Positions 14,189-23,057 of a DNA stretch of 32,732 bases are shown here, piece after piece. A model generated the notes under the pieces. It did no database searches, was not told where the DNA came from, and saw only the letters and a list, made by a program, of their open reading frames with translations. This stretch comes from Christensenellaceae bacterium. GTDB taxonomy: Bacteria; Bacillota; Clostridia; Christensenellales; Aristaeellaceae. Both the position numbers and the translations under genes were made by a program. Position 1 is the stretch's first letter; each line of letters opens with the position of its first letter. Where the stretch lies: assembly GCA_012518615.1 (NCBI GenBank), contig JAAYRU010000005.1:1-32732 (forward strand), written 5' to 3'.

Positions 14189-15520
14189 TCATTTAGAAAA
14201 CCCGTATTCAAAAAGGTTTTTCATGTCCTGCCAAAGCATATAGCGCTGCCTGCAATCCATAACAGTGGCTATAAGCACCCTATCCCCCTTTATTGCGGCG
14301 CCCACATAGCAATGCCCCGCAGCCTTTGTATAGCCGGATTTAATCCCCCTAGCTAATGGGTAGTAATATTTGCTTTTGGGGTTTAATATTTCTGCTGAGC
14401 TGCATATATTAAGCTCAGCTCTTTTATTTGTAGGTGGCATAATATATTCGCAGGACATAGCTATCTTGCAAAAATCAAAGCTTTGTATAGCCTGCCTTGT
14501 AAGATTGCACATATCCATAGCGGAGCTTATATGCTCTTCATCGTGGTAGCCGTGAGGGTTTACAAAATGAGTGTTTTTAAGCCCCATTTGCCTTGCCTTT
14601 ATATTCATATCGTTTACAAATTCCGGTATTGAACCGCTATTTAATACGGCTAGAGCATTAGCGGCGTCATTTCCGCTCCTTAGCATAAGCCCGTAGTGTA
14701 AATCCTTTATGCTCATTTTTTCCCCGGGATATACAGGCACAAGGCTTGAATCCTTTGGCACTTCCCCCGCTTCCTTAGGTACTTTTATCTGCTTATCTAT
14801 ATTGCCCTTTTCAAGGCATACTAGGAGGGTCATTATTTTAGTAGTGCTTGCGGGGTACATTTTTTCGTCCGCGTTTTTAGCAAATAGCACTTCGCCCGTC
14901 CTTGCGTCTATAAGTGCGCAGCTCCTTGCATATATGTATTTGTCGTTTAGGCTGTCGGTCGGCTTGCCTGCAAAAAATTCGGGAGCTTCTATATTAAGGG
15001 CTTTCATATCCCCAAGAAGAATTTCCCTTGTTGCTTTATCATAGCAGCCGTTTACAGCTATATCCACTCCGCTATCAGCCGCGTGCTTTTGAAAATCCTT
15101 TAATGCGTTTTCTGTATTTGTACCGAATATACCGTCCGGGCGCTCTGATAGAAAAGCTAGGTCGTACAACCTTTCTTGCAGCCATACTACTCTTAGCCCT
15201 CTCTCTCCCCTGTTAAAATAGAGAAATTCACCCGAAATATTATCATCATATATGGCGGATAGGGTTTGCTCTCCCGCAATGCCGTCCTGTGAAAGCTTAT
15301 GCCCCATATGGCTTGAGGATTTTTGGAAGCTTCGCACGCTTTCCATAGTTTCCTTGCCGTATTTACCATCGGGCAATGTATTCAAAAAGCCAAGTTCAAC
15401 AAGGCGTTTCTGTAATTTAAGCACCTCATTTCCGCTACTGCCTTCCTTTAGCAGATTTGAAGCATAGCACTTACCGCTCAACATACATAGCATAAGCAAA
15501 ATGGATAGTAACCTGCGCAT
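14189..15520 (-). CDS. D-alanyl-D-alanine carboxypeptidase (S11) with two peptidoglycan-binding domains
   Basis: A 443-residue exported penicillin-binding protein. I use ATG 15520, preceded by GGAAAGGCGG, rather than TTG 15538. Residues 1-21 form a signal peptide (MRRLLSILLMLCML, probable cut after YAS). Two peptidoglycan-binding type 1 domains follow (about 25-90 and 105-170, each with PDGKYG or PDGIFG and an FQK motif). The transpeptidase-like S11 domain then carries STTK (225-228), SGN (282-284) and KSG (394-396), so the serine hydrolase site is complete. The enzyme trims the terminal D-Ala from wall pentapeptides. There is no obvious C-terminal amphipathic anchor; wall attachment presumably comes from the N-terminal domains. 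DacF/DacB-like in overall type. Confidence 0.92.
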   Translation of the reverse strand: MRRLLSILLMLCMLSGKCYASNLLKEGSSGNEVLKLQKRLVELGFLNTLPDGKYGKETMESVRSFQKSSSHMGHKLSQDGIAGEQTLSAIYDDNISGEFLYFNRGERGLRVVWLQERLYDLAFLSERPDGIFGTNTENALKDFQKHAADSGVDIAVNGCYDKATREILLGDMKALNIEAPEFFAGKPTDSLNDKYIYARSCALIDARTGEVLFAKNADEKMYPASTTKIMTLLVCLEKGNIDKQIKVPKEAGEVPKDSSLVPVYPGEKMSIKDLHYGLMLRSGNDAANALAVLNSGSIPEFVNDMNIKARQMGLKNTHFVNPHGYHDEEHISSAMDMCNLTRQAIQSFDFCKIAMSCEYIMPPTNKRAELNICSSAEILNPKSKYYYPLARGIKSGYTKAAGHCYVGAAIKGDRVLIATVMDCRQRYMLWQDMKNLFEYGFSK

Positions 15521-15637
15521 AATAAGCCGCCTTTCCAAAAACTAGCTAAACTAAGTTAATTATAGCATAGAAATTGTAAAAGAAATGCATTTTAATTGTA
15601 AAATATGTTATAATACAAAAAAAGAGGAGGTATTTTT

Positions 15638-16492
15638 ATGCAGATTGCTTTTATAGGTGTAGGCGTAATGGGCACCGCAATGGTAAAGAACCTTATAAAA
15701 AATGGCTATGAAACGCATATATATTCACGCACTAAATCCAAATGCGAGGAGGCTATATCCTCCGGCGCAATATGGCATGACGATATACCCTCATGCGTAA
15801 AGAATGCAGATATAGTAATAACAATAGTAGGCTACCCCAGCGATGTAAGGCAGGTATATTTAGATAATGGCATTATGGACAACGCCAAAGAGGGCAGTAT
15901 ACTTATAGATATGACAACCTCATCACCCCAGCTTGCAAAGGAGCTGTACGAAATAGGCGCAAAAAAAGGCTTAAAAGTGCTAGACGCCCCCGTATCGGGT
16001 GGGGATAGCGGAGCCAGAAACGCAACGCTCACAATAATGGCGGGCGGAGATGAAGAGGTTTTCAACAAAGTTAAACCCGTATTTTCAGCCATGGGAAAAA
16101 CTATAGTATATATGGGGGAGGCTGGCGCCGGGCAGAGTACAAAGCTTGCAAACCAGATAGCGATATCAGGCTGCGTAGCTTCCGTTGCGGAGGCGCTGCA
16201 CTTCGCTAAAACATCAGGGCTTGACGCAGAAAAAGTACTATCCACTATTGGCACAGGCGCCGCAGGCTCTTGGCAGATGACAAATAACGGCACTAAAATG
16301 CTATCGGGAGATATGGCGCCCGGCTTTTACATAAAGCATTTCATAAAGGATATGCGCATAGCGTACGAGGAAGCGGCAAAGATGGGTCAATCCCTGCCTA
16401 TACTAAAAGAGGTGCTTGATATTTATGAAAAATTAAGCGATGAAGGCATGGAAGACCTTGGCACTCAAGCTATATGCAGGTATTACAGATGA
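15638..16492 (+). CDS. Beta-hydroxyacid dehydrogenase (tartronate semialdehyde reductase-like)
   Basis: A 284-residue NAD(P)-dependent oxidoreductase of the 3-hydroxyisobutyrate dehydrogenase family. The Rossmann motif GVGVMG is at 7-12, the substrate-binding DAPVSGG at 116-122, and the catalytic lysine K169 in GQSTKLANQ. Length is normal. It starts after GAGGAGG. Members reduce tartronate semialdehyde to D-glycerate (GarR), or oxidise 3-hydroxyisobutyrate or related acids. The nearby glycerate kinase favours the first, but the phosphodiesterase and carboxypeptidase genes lie between them. The 3' end overlaps the glutamate racemase start by ATGA, so the two are coupled. A TATAAT box sits about 20 bases before the ribosome site. 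Confidence 0.88.
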   Translation: MQIAFIGVGVMGTAMVKNLIKNGYETHIYSRTKSKCEEAISSGAIWHDDIPSCVKNADIVITIVGYPSDVRQVYLDNGIMDNAKEGSILIDMTTSSPQLAKELYEIGAKKGLKVLDAPVSGGDSGARNATLTIMAGGDEEVFNKVKPVFSAMGKTIVYMGEAGAGQSTKLANQIAISGCVASVAEALHFAKTSGLDAEKVLSTIGTGAAGSWQMTNNGTKMLSGDMAPGFYIKHFIKDMRIAYEEAAKMGQSLPILKEVLDIYEKLSDEGMEDLGTQAICRYYR

Positions 16493-17280
16493 TTGGGCAA
16501 AATGCACCCATAGGCTTTATAGATAGCGGAGCAGGCGGTATAAGCGTAATGCTTACATGCAGAAAGCTTCTCCCGCACGAAAACTTTATATTATATGGAG
16601 ATAGCGCAAACGCCCCATACGGAGAAAAAAGCGATGAACAAATAAAAAGCCTAGTACTCGCCGCTGCAGAAAAGCTTATCGAAAAAAACATAAAGGCGCT
16701 AGTAATCGCCTGCAACACCGCAACAACAATAGCGGGAGAGCTGCTTTACAGCCGCCTTAATATACCCGTAGTTGGCACTATGCCTGCATTAAAAGAGGGG
16801 GAAAAGCTATTAAGTGGCGGGCAAATGCTTGTAATGCTTACCCCCGCAAGCGCAAGGAGCAAAACCATGCGCCGCATTATGCTGCGCTATGGCGCACACG
16901 CCAAAGTTCTCCCCTGCCCCGGGCTTATGGAATTTGTTGAAAGAGGCGAAATAGAGGGAGAAAGGCTTGAAAACAAACTAACAGAGCTATTATCCCCATA
17001 TAAAGACGAAAATATAGATGTAGTAGCCCTCGCCTGCACGCATTACCCCTTTTTATTAAATGAAATACGCAAGCATTTTGATGATAATACCATATTCATA
17101 GATGGCAGCTCCGAAACCTCAAAAGCGCTTATTCACGCATTAAATAGCGGAAATATGCTAAATAGCTCTAAAAACCAAGGCTATACTCAATTTTTATCCT
17201 CAGGTGATAAAAAAGCTATAGATAATATGAAAAAGCTGTATGTATTAGGCGGAGGGGAAGAAAGCAGTATTATTGATTAA
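16489..17280 (+). CDS. murI: Glutamate racemase
   Basis: A 263-residue enzyme converting L- to D-glutamate for peptidoglycan synthesis. Motifs seen are IGFIDSGAGG near the N terminus, YGDSANAPYG, ACNTAT with catalytic C75, and ALACTHYPF with the partner catalytic C183, so both acid/base cysteines are present. I choose ATG 16489, which overlaps the upstream stop codon (ATGA); an in-frame ATG at 16474 lies inside the dehydrogenase gene with no better ribosome site. Coupling of a racemase to a hydroxyacid dehydrogenase is not a standard pairing and may only reflect compact organisation. The glutamate racemase signature is unambiguous. Confidence 0.94.
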   Translation: MIGQNAPIGFIDSGAGGISVMLTCRKLLPHENFILYGDSANAPYGEKSDEQIKSLVLAAAEKLIEKNIKALVIACNTATTIAGELLYSRLNIPVVGTMPALKEGEKLLSGGQMLVMLTPASARSKTMRRIMLRYGAHAKVLPCPGLMEFVERGEIEGERLENKLTELLSPYKDENIDVVALACTHYPFLLNEIRKHFDDNTIFIDGSSETSKALIHALNSGNMLNSSKNQGYTQFLSSGDKKAIDNMKKLYVLGGGEESSIID

Positions 17281-17344
17281 ATGCTTTTTTAACTCAATAT
17301 TATGCATTTTTAGTGTAAAAAATGTAAATAAATACCCATTTATC

Positions 17345-17373
17345 TTGACCCTGTAAAGTATTTGTAATATAAT
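17345..17373 (+). promoter_or_regulatory. Promoter of the SH3-repeat protein gene
   Basis: TTGACC (17345-17350) and TATAAT (17368-17373) are spaced by exactly 17 bases, one base from consensus. It lies about 48 bases before the ATG at 17421, whose ribosome site is GGGAGAGG. Confidence 0.85.
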
Positions 17374-17420
17374 CAGGCAAGTAGTACAGTGGCTTATTTT
17401 AGCGATAGGGAGAGGTTTTA

Positions 17421-20400
17421 ATGTATAATAGACGATACGGTTTAGGCATGTCGATAAAATATACTATATGTTGGCTAATATTAGCCGCCATGTTTATACC
17501 CATTTTTTCTGTGTTTGCAAGTGAAGCCGATATGTTCGGCATGACAACCAGCGATAAAGTTAAGCTTCGCCAATACCCAAACACAAAGAGTAGTACCATA
17601 TGGTACGATGAACTCCCCTTAGGCTGGGTGGCACAGATATTCGGCACACAAGTTAATGAAGGCGTAACATGGTATTATGTTGAAACTAAAATTAACCGCC
17701 CACCCCATGATGTAAAAAGAGGCTATATACATGGAGATTTCTTCCGCGAATTAACAGGCGAAGAAAAAGCCGCATGGCTTAAGAGCAAAAACCAGAGCAC
17801 TTGGCAGCAAGGGCTTAAACCCGCAACTGAGGTTCCATCCGGCTACACCACGCCTCCCGGTGTTACCAACACCCCTAACCCCTATCCCGCAAGCGAAGAC
17901 GGCCCCGGCAGCAGCTATGTAACAGGCTTTGTGCTGCTTACGAAAACCAGAGTTAATTTAAGAGACGCGGTTGAAGGCAGCAGCATGGGTCAGCTGGATA
18001 AAGGCACCATACTCCCTTACTACGGCATAGAAATACCAAGGGGCGAATATAAGTGGATATATGTGCTGGATACCAAGAGCAACCAGTACGGCTATATAAG
18101 GAATGACTGCTATACCTTCGTCAATGAAAAGGGCGAAAAAACAGAAGGTCCCGGCTGGCAGACACCCGCCCCATATAAACCGGACGAGCCTATTACATCA
18201 GGCTCATACGCAATGTGCACTGTTGCTGCCGCAAACCTAACGAAGGCAATTAACAGCTATGCGCTGACAGCAGTGCCCGTAAATGCGGTAGTAAAGCTAC
18301 TCGGCGTTGAAACAAGCGGCTGGTACCCTGTATCATACAATAATTTCTCCGGATACATGAAAAAAGAACACCTAAGGCTTATGACAGGGGCTGAAATAGC
18401 CGAATACCTGTCTGGCAGCGGCACAAAACCCGTAATAGAAACCCCACCGCCAACAGGTAGCTTGGGCGATGGCTATGTAAAAATAAACGCGGTAAAAGTA
18501 AACCTTAGAAACCGCCCGAACGGCAACCATATACTTCAAATGGAAAAGGGAAGCGTGCTCCCCTATTTCGGCGCGCCTCAATTTTCAGGCGGCGCTAACT
18601 GGCTATATGTGTACTATCCCCCGGCAAATGTATACGGCTATGTGCATGAGGATTTCTATAACTACACAGATTATTCCGGCAAACCCGTGCCAAGCGATAA
18701 ACCACTGCCAACTAACACAATACAGCCCGACATATATACAGGCTATGTAAAGCTTACTCTACCGGGAGTTAATTTAAGGGTAACACCCGGCGGCGCGAGC
18801 CAAACCCAGCTTGGCAAGGGTTCAATACTGCCTTACAGCGGCGTTGAGCAGTACTACGGCGGTTATAGATGGATATTTGTAACAGTACCTTCCTCACACT
18901 TAACGGGCTATGTACGCAGCGACTGCTATATATTTACAGACAGCAGCGGCAACCCGGTGCCAGCGCCTGATAGCGGCTTGCCCGGTCCTGAAAGAACCAC
19001 ATACCCTGAATATCAGCCACAAAACGAAATGGGCAAGCTCACCCTTATAAAGGGCGCGGTAAACCTAAGGACAACCCCAAATGGAAAAATACTAGGCAGG
19101 CTCGATAAAGGCACGGAGATGAGCTACTACCTAGTCGAAGTAAACGGCGGCTACACATGGTATCAGGTATTCAGCCCCATAGGCATGGGCTATGTACGCA
19201 GCGATATGACCAATATAAAAGCGCCTCCAAGTCCAAGTGACCCTGGCGACACAGGCATAACCGGCTACCTTATTACAACAAAATCCAATGTAAACCTGCG
19301 CGCACTGCCTGGCGGCAAATCTCTATTGCAGGTGCCAAGGGGCAAGGTATATCCCATAGTAGGTCCCATTGTAGACCAAGGCGGGTATAACTGGACCTTC
19401 GTTAGGGCAGAAAATCACACCGGCTACCTGCGCTCAGACTGTGTGCGCCATCTAACTCAAGTTGAAATAAACAACTACTTAAACGGCATAATGCCCAATA
19501 TTCAAGCGTCTTCAACACCCTCCTATGTGGTGTCAGGCCATATAATAACGCTGCAGGATTTTGTAAACATTAGAGTATCCCCAAGCCTTGACGCCCAGAA
19601 ATTAGGGCAGGTAAACAAAGGCGTAGTGCTGCCGTATTACAATACCGTATCTTCAGGCGGCAACACTTGGTACTATATAGATTATGCAGGCACCAAGGCA
19701 TATGTAATGGCGCCCTACATCCGCATAATGAGTTTAGCTGAGTACCAGGATTATATAAACAAACACCCGGACGACACCGGTACACCCACAGATACGCCTC
19801 CTCCCGGAGAGCTGTCAAACATAGCTGTTACAATTATGGATAGGGTGAAGCTGCGCAAAGAGGGCAATATGTCATCCTCCACAGCAACTATTATCTACAG
19901 GAAGGGCACAAAGCTTACGCTTACAGGCAGCACGGGCTCTAAGGACGGCTACAACTGGTACAGCGCAAGCGTAAGCGGCGTAAACGGCTGGATACGCGCT
20001 GATATGATACGCATACTCTCAAAGGCAGAGGCAGGTGTCGATAGCGGCACAGCTCCCAAGCCGCCGGATGAAAAACCCACCGCCACATATAGAACATTGC
20101 GCCATGGCTCACAAGGTGATGATGTAAGACGCCTACAGGAGATGCTTAAGGCACTGGGTGTGTATTCCGGCAGTATAAACAGTATATACGACTCCGCTAC
20201 AGAAAAAGCTGTAATGGAATACCAAAAACTGTCCGGTCTACATGTAGACGGCGTAGCCGGTCAGAAGACTCAGGATAAACTTTACAACACCAAGGCTCCC
20301 GACCCGTATGACGGAGGCAGCACGGTTGACGCTACTATATACCCCGTAGAAATTGTAGACTGGTACACAGGCGACATACAGACCGTATGGGGCAAGGGCG

Positions 20401-20792
20401 AGGTCGCGGTAATTACAGATGTAAGAACCGGTCTATCCTTCAGGGCAAAGCGCTGGAGCGGCGGCTACCATTCAGACGCTGAACCTCTAACCGCTGCCGA
20501 TACAGAAGTGTTCTGCCGCATATACGGTGTTGAAAGGGCACAGGAAATAAGCGAGAAAGACTACTGGCAGAGAAGACCGCTATGGGTAACATTAAAGGGC
20601 AGGACATTTGCCGCGTCTATGTACGGCGTGCCGCATAACTACCCCGCGGGCGATACCATACCCGACAATAACTTCTACGGTCAATTCTGTGTACACTTCT
20701 GGAATAGCCGTACGCACTCCTCAAATAGGGTAGATGCGGACCATATGGCAGCCATACAAGAAGCGTATGACAAAGCACCACTCAAAAAATAA
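17421..20792 (+). CDS. Secreted multi-SH3b, peptidoglycan-binding protein with conserved C-terminal domain
   Basis: A 1123-residue exported wall protein. A signal peptide covers about residues 11-34 (hydrophobic CWLILAAMFIPIFSVFA). Nine SH3b-like domains follow, starting near 38, 167, 262, 350, 440, 537, 613, 703 and 798. Most carry a VNLR or VKLR motif and an aromatic W-Y-V or W-I-Y-V strand, and are joined by Pro/Gly/Thr linkers. A peptidoglycan-binding type 1 domain lies at about 890-955 (LRHGSQGDDVRRLQEML). The last ~150 residues form a distinct domain with FRAKRWSGGYHSDAEPL and NFYGQFCVHFWNSRTHSSNR, rich in H, W and one conserved-looking cysteine. I recognise it as recurring at the C termini of clostridial wall proteins but know no assigned function. 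Possible roles are wall remodelling or surface scaffolding. It overlaps the next gene by 26 bases. Confidence 0.88.
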   Translation: MYNRRYGLGMSIKYTICWLILAAMFIPIFSVFASEADMFGMTTSDKVKLRQYPNTKSSTIWYDELPLGWVAQIFGTQVNEGVTWYYVETKINRPPHDVKRGYIHGDFFRELTGEEKAAWLKSKNQSTWQQGLKPATEVPSGYTTPPGVTNTPNPYPASEDGPGSSYVTGFVLLTKTRVNLRDAVEGSSMGQLDKGTILPYYGIEIPRGEYKWIYVLDTKSNQYGYIRNDCYTFVNEKGEKTEGPGWQTPAPYKPDEPITSGSYAMCTVAAANLTKAINSYALTAVPVNAVVKLLGVETSGWYPVSYNNFSGYMKKEHLRLMTGAEIAEYLSGSGTKPVIETPPPTGSLGDGYVKINAVKVNLRNRPNGNHILQMEKGSVLPYFGAPQFSGGANWLYVYYPPANVYGYVHEDFYNYTDYSGKPVPSDKPLPTNTIQPDIYTGYVKLTLPGVNLRVTPGGASQTQLGKGSILPYSGVEQYYGGYRWIFVTVPSSHLTGYVRSDCYIFTDSSGNPVPAPDSGLPGPERTTYPEYQPQNEMGKLTLIKGAVNLRTTPNGKILGRLDKGTEMSYYLVEVNGGYTWYQVFSPIGMGYVRSDMTNIKAPPSPSDPGDTGITGYLITTKSNVNLRALPGGKSLLQVPRGKVYPIVGPIVDQGGYNWTFVRAENHTGYLRSDCVRHLTQVEINNYLNGIMPNIQASSTPSYVVSGHIITLQDFVNIRVSPSLDAQKLGQVNKGVVLPYYNTVSSGGNTWYYIDYAGTKAYVMAPYIRIMSLAEYQDYINKHPDDTGTPTDTPPPGELSNIAVTIMDRVKLRKEGNMSSSTATIIYRKGTKLTLTGSTGSKDGYNWYSASVSGVNGWIRADMIRILSKAEAGVDSGTAPKPPDEKPTATYRTLRHGSQGDDVRRLQEMLKALGVYSGSINSIYDSATEKAVMEYQKLSGLHVDGVAGQKTQDKLYNTKAPDPYDGGSTVDATIYPVEIVDWYTGDIQTVWGKGEVAVITDVRTGLSFRAKRWSGGYHSDAEPLTAADTEVFCRIYGVERAQEISEKDYWQRRPLWVTLKGRTFAASMYGVPHNYPAGDTIPDNNFYGQFCVHFWNSRTHSSNRVDADHMAAIQEAYDKAPLKK

Positions 20793-22083
20793 GCAACTTA
20801 TAATAATAGGCGGCGGGGCTTCAGGCCTTGCCGCCTCTTGTATTGCGGCGAAATATAATATAGACACCCTTCTTATAGAGAAAAACGCCAAGCTCGCCCG
20901 TAAACTACTCGCAAGCGGAAATGGAAGGTGTAATCTGCTTAATGCAGGTGAGCCTATATATTTTGGAGATGAAGAGTTTGCTGAAAGCGTGCTAAATAAT
21001 TGCAGCTTCGATAAATTGGTTGATTTCTTTAGCTCCTTAGGTTTAGTATTAAAGCAGGAAGAAGGAGGCAGAATATACCCCGCCACAGGCAGAGCAGATA
21101 CAGTGCTTGATTGTCTTATGCGCCCACTTAAAAATAGCAGCGTAAACATTAACATTAATGAAAGAGCGGTAAGTATAGAGCCGCTTAATGAGGGATTTAA
21201 GCTTATAGCCGAAAAGGCTGAATACACATGCGATAACCTTATACTTGCAGGCGGCAGCATAGCCAGCCCCAAGCTTGGCGGCACAGAAGATATGTACAAT
21301 ATGCTTATGCCCCTTGGCTTTAATTTAATACCTCCAAGACCCGCTCTATGCGGTATAGACTGCGACATGAAACCCTATATATCACTTGACGGCACAAGGC
21401 TTATGGCTATATGCACGCTTGTGTGTAATGATAAGCCAATAGCAGCATCAATTGGGGAGGTGCTTTTTTCAAAAAGAGGATTAAGCGGCGTATGCATTAT
21501 GCAGCTTGCAAGGTTTCTGCCTAAAAACACAGAAAACTGCCATATATATTTGGATTTCAGCCCTACGCTTGGTATTGATTATTGCTTAGAGTATATGTAT
21601 GCAAACGAAATAGATTACATAAACGAAAAACATTCAGCGCTTATAAAATCAAATGAAACGGCTATAAATATGCCTTGCGATATGGGGCTAGTAAAACCCT
21701 CTGATATATACAGAAATACAGATAAAGCGCTCGAGTTTCTAAAAGAAAGATTAGCAATACTAAATAAAGACGATATACTTCTTGGCGCACTCCCTTCAAA
21801 GCTTTTACGAATATGCACTAAAAACAGCCTAAAAGAAACCGCCAAATCAATCACAGCGCTTAAATTCAGCTCACTATCCCCCCGTGGCTTTGAACATGCG
21901 CAAGTTGCGGCAGGCGGCATATCCACAGAAAATATAGACCCTTCCACCATGCAGACATTTTATAGCAAGCTATACATAGCAGGTGAAACACTTAATGTAG
22001 ACGGCGACTGCGGCGGCTATAACCTTATGTTCGCATTTGCAAGCGGTATACTGGCAGCTGAGCATGTGGCGGGGAAGTATTAA
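20767..22083 (+). CDS. BaiN/HI0933-family FAD-dependent flavoprotein
   Basis: A 438-residue cytosolic flavoprotein. I choose ATG 20767, inside the end of the SH3 gene; an in-frame ATG at 20734 lies deeper in that gene. The dinucleotide-binding motif IIIGGGASGLAA is near the N terminus, followed by SGNGRCNLLNAG and GGRIYPATGRA, and the C-terminal FAD motif LYIAGETLNVDGDCGGYNLMFAFASG. These define the HI0933/BaiN (aminoacetone-oxidase-named) family. BaiN acts in bile acid 7-dehydroxylation in some clostridia, but most members have no proven substrate, and no bai genes are here. The middle region is family-typical in length. Translational coupling to the wall protein gene is likely. Confidence 0.9.
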   Translation: MTKHHSKNKQLIIIGGGASGLAASCIAAKYNIDTLLIEKNAKLARKLLASGNGRCNLLNAGEPIYFGDEEFAESVLNNCSFDKLVDFFSSLGLVLKQEEGGRIYPATGRADTVLDCLMRPLKNSSVNININERAVSIEPLNEGFKLIAEKAEYTCDNLILAGGSIASPKLGGTEDMYNMLMPLGFNLIPPRPALCGIDCDMKPYISLDGTRLMAICTLVCNDKPIAASIGEVLFSKRGLSGVCIMQLARFLPKNTENCHIYLDFSPTLGIDYCLEYMYANEIDYINEKHSALIKSNETAINMPCDMGLVKPSDIYRNTDKALEFLKERLAILNKDDILLGALPSKLLRICTKNSLKETAKSITALKFSSLSPRGFEHAQVAAGGISTENIDPSTMQTFYSKLYIAGETLNVDGDCGGYNLMFAFASGILAAEHVAGKY

Positions 22084-22217
22084 TATACCGATTATTTGTC
22101 GGCTTGATGCAAATTGCAAACCAAACCGGCACAAACGGCGGGACTATAAGCATAGAAAATCTTTTGATATGAATAAAAACGATGAGATAATCATTTAACA
22201 AATACGGGATTTTTAAA

Positions 22218-22820
22218 TCAATCCTCGCTGATTTTCCTTATAACTTCATATATCCACGCAGATGTTGAAGTGGCTTCGCTCATAAGGGCAGTCTTTTCTT
22301 CTTTGGATAGGCTTTTCTTTATTTTATTTATGGTTTCTTCTGTAATATTGCTCTTTCCAAGCGCCTTAATAGCCTGTATTACAGTTGCGGTTTTGAGCGA
22401 CATATTTGCAATTTCAGCGGGTCTTACTTTTTTAAATTCAATGATATTTTTGCCAAACTTATATTCCTTGTACCTGCCGCTTGAAATATATTTCCAGCTG
22501 CTTGGAACCTGAGTAGAAAGCCCAAGCAAGTTAAGGGCAGTGCTACTATATGGCGCTATATCCCAATTGTATTTTCTGGCTATGGCAAGCGCAAGCTCAT
22601 GCACAGATGGGGCTTCGTATTCTTGAATTAAGCTATTGTACGCAGGGTTATAGTAAAAGCCGTTTATAATCCTTGATATTTTTTCATCGTCTACAAATCT
22701 GTTAAGGGTTTTTCTTACGGTTTCGTAAGAAGCTAAGTCTAAAAAATCGTTAGCTATGAACACCTTTCCGTTTTCGTATTCATTCAATCTATTTTCTATC
22801 TGCTTAGAATAAGAGAGCAT
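22218..22820 (-). CDS. DUF6088 / AbiEi-like antitoxin, without toxin gene
   Basis: A 200-residue protein with an N-terminal winged-helix region (FIANDFLDLASYETVRKTLNRF, then IINGFYYNP) and a central block APYSSTALNLLGLSTQVPSSW that is the signature of DUF6088, related to AbiEi antitoxins of type IV abortive-infection systems. The antitoxin normally binds inverted repeats in its own promoter, and a nucleotidyltransferase (AbiEii) toxin is encoded just downstream. Here the gene stands alone: 134 non-coding bases and an opposing flavoprotein gene follow. The promoter is embedded in a long perfect palindrome, consistent with autorepression. Either an orphan antitoxin or a remnant that kept its operator. 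The start follows GGCGGTG. Confidence 0.85.
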   Translation of the reverse strand: MLSYSKQIENRLNEYENGKVFIANDFLDLASYETVRKTLNRFVDDEKISRIINGFYYNPAYNSLIQEYEAPSVHELALAIARKYNWDIAPYSSTALNLLGLSTQVPSSWKYISSGRYKEYKFGKNIIEFKKVRPAEIANMSLKTATVIQAIKALGKSNITEETINKIKKSLSKEEKTALMSEATSTSAWIYEVIRKISED

Positions 22821-22834
22821 AAAATCACCGCCTT

Positions 22835-22864
22835 TGTCCCAAATATTATATTATATTTGGGACA
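22835..22864. promoter_or_regulatory. Operator palindrome of the DUF6088 gene
   Basis: TGTCCCAAATAT (22835-22846) and ATATTTGGGACA (22853-22864) are perfect 12-bp inverted arms around a 6-base TATATT spacer. The palindrome spans the -10 box and spacer of the gene's promoter. A product binding here would block RNA polymerase. Confidence 0.85.
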
Positions 22865-22874
22865 TAATTGTCAA
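22845..22874 (-). promoter_or_regulatory. Promoter of the DUF6088 gene
   Basis: TTGACA (complement of 22869-22874) and TATAAT (complement of 22845-22850) have an 18-base spacer. Both hexamers match consensus. A second TATAAT-like hexamer overlaps in the AT-rich palindrome centre. Confidence 0.75.
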
Positions 22875-22981
22875 TATTATAATTTTATTTGTTTATATAA
22901 CTCATAATCTAATGCCAATTTTATACTACTCCCCCCCCATTGTAAAATTTCAATAGTTTTGTAAAATGTCACAATAATTGC

Positions 22982-23010
22982 TTGACACAAAAAACACAAA
23001 GTGCTAGCCT
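22982..23010 (+). promoter_or_regulatory. Candidate promoter of the propeller/binding-protein gene
   Basis: TTGACA (22982-22987) has perfect consensus, but the element 17 bases on is TAGCCT (23005-23010), a poor -10. Expression may need an activator. The leader to 23058 holds GAAGGGAG as ribosome site. Confidence 0.45.
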
Positions 23011-23057
23011 TTTTATGGAACATTGCTTTTGAAAAGCAAAATTGAAGGGAGAAATAT

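Noticed and set aside
15540-15570. TTAG/CTAA-like sequence before the carboxypeptidase gene as a fourth metalloregulator site
   Set aside because: Arm sequence and spacing do not match GTTAG-N6-CTAAC; likely chance in AT-rich sequence.
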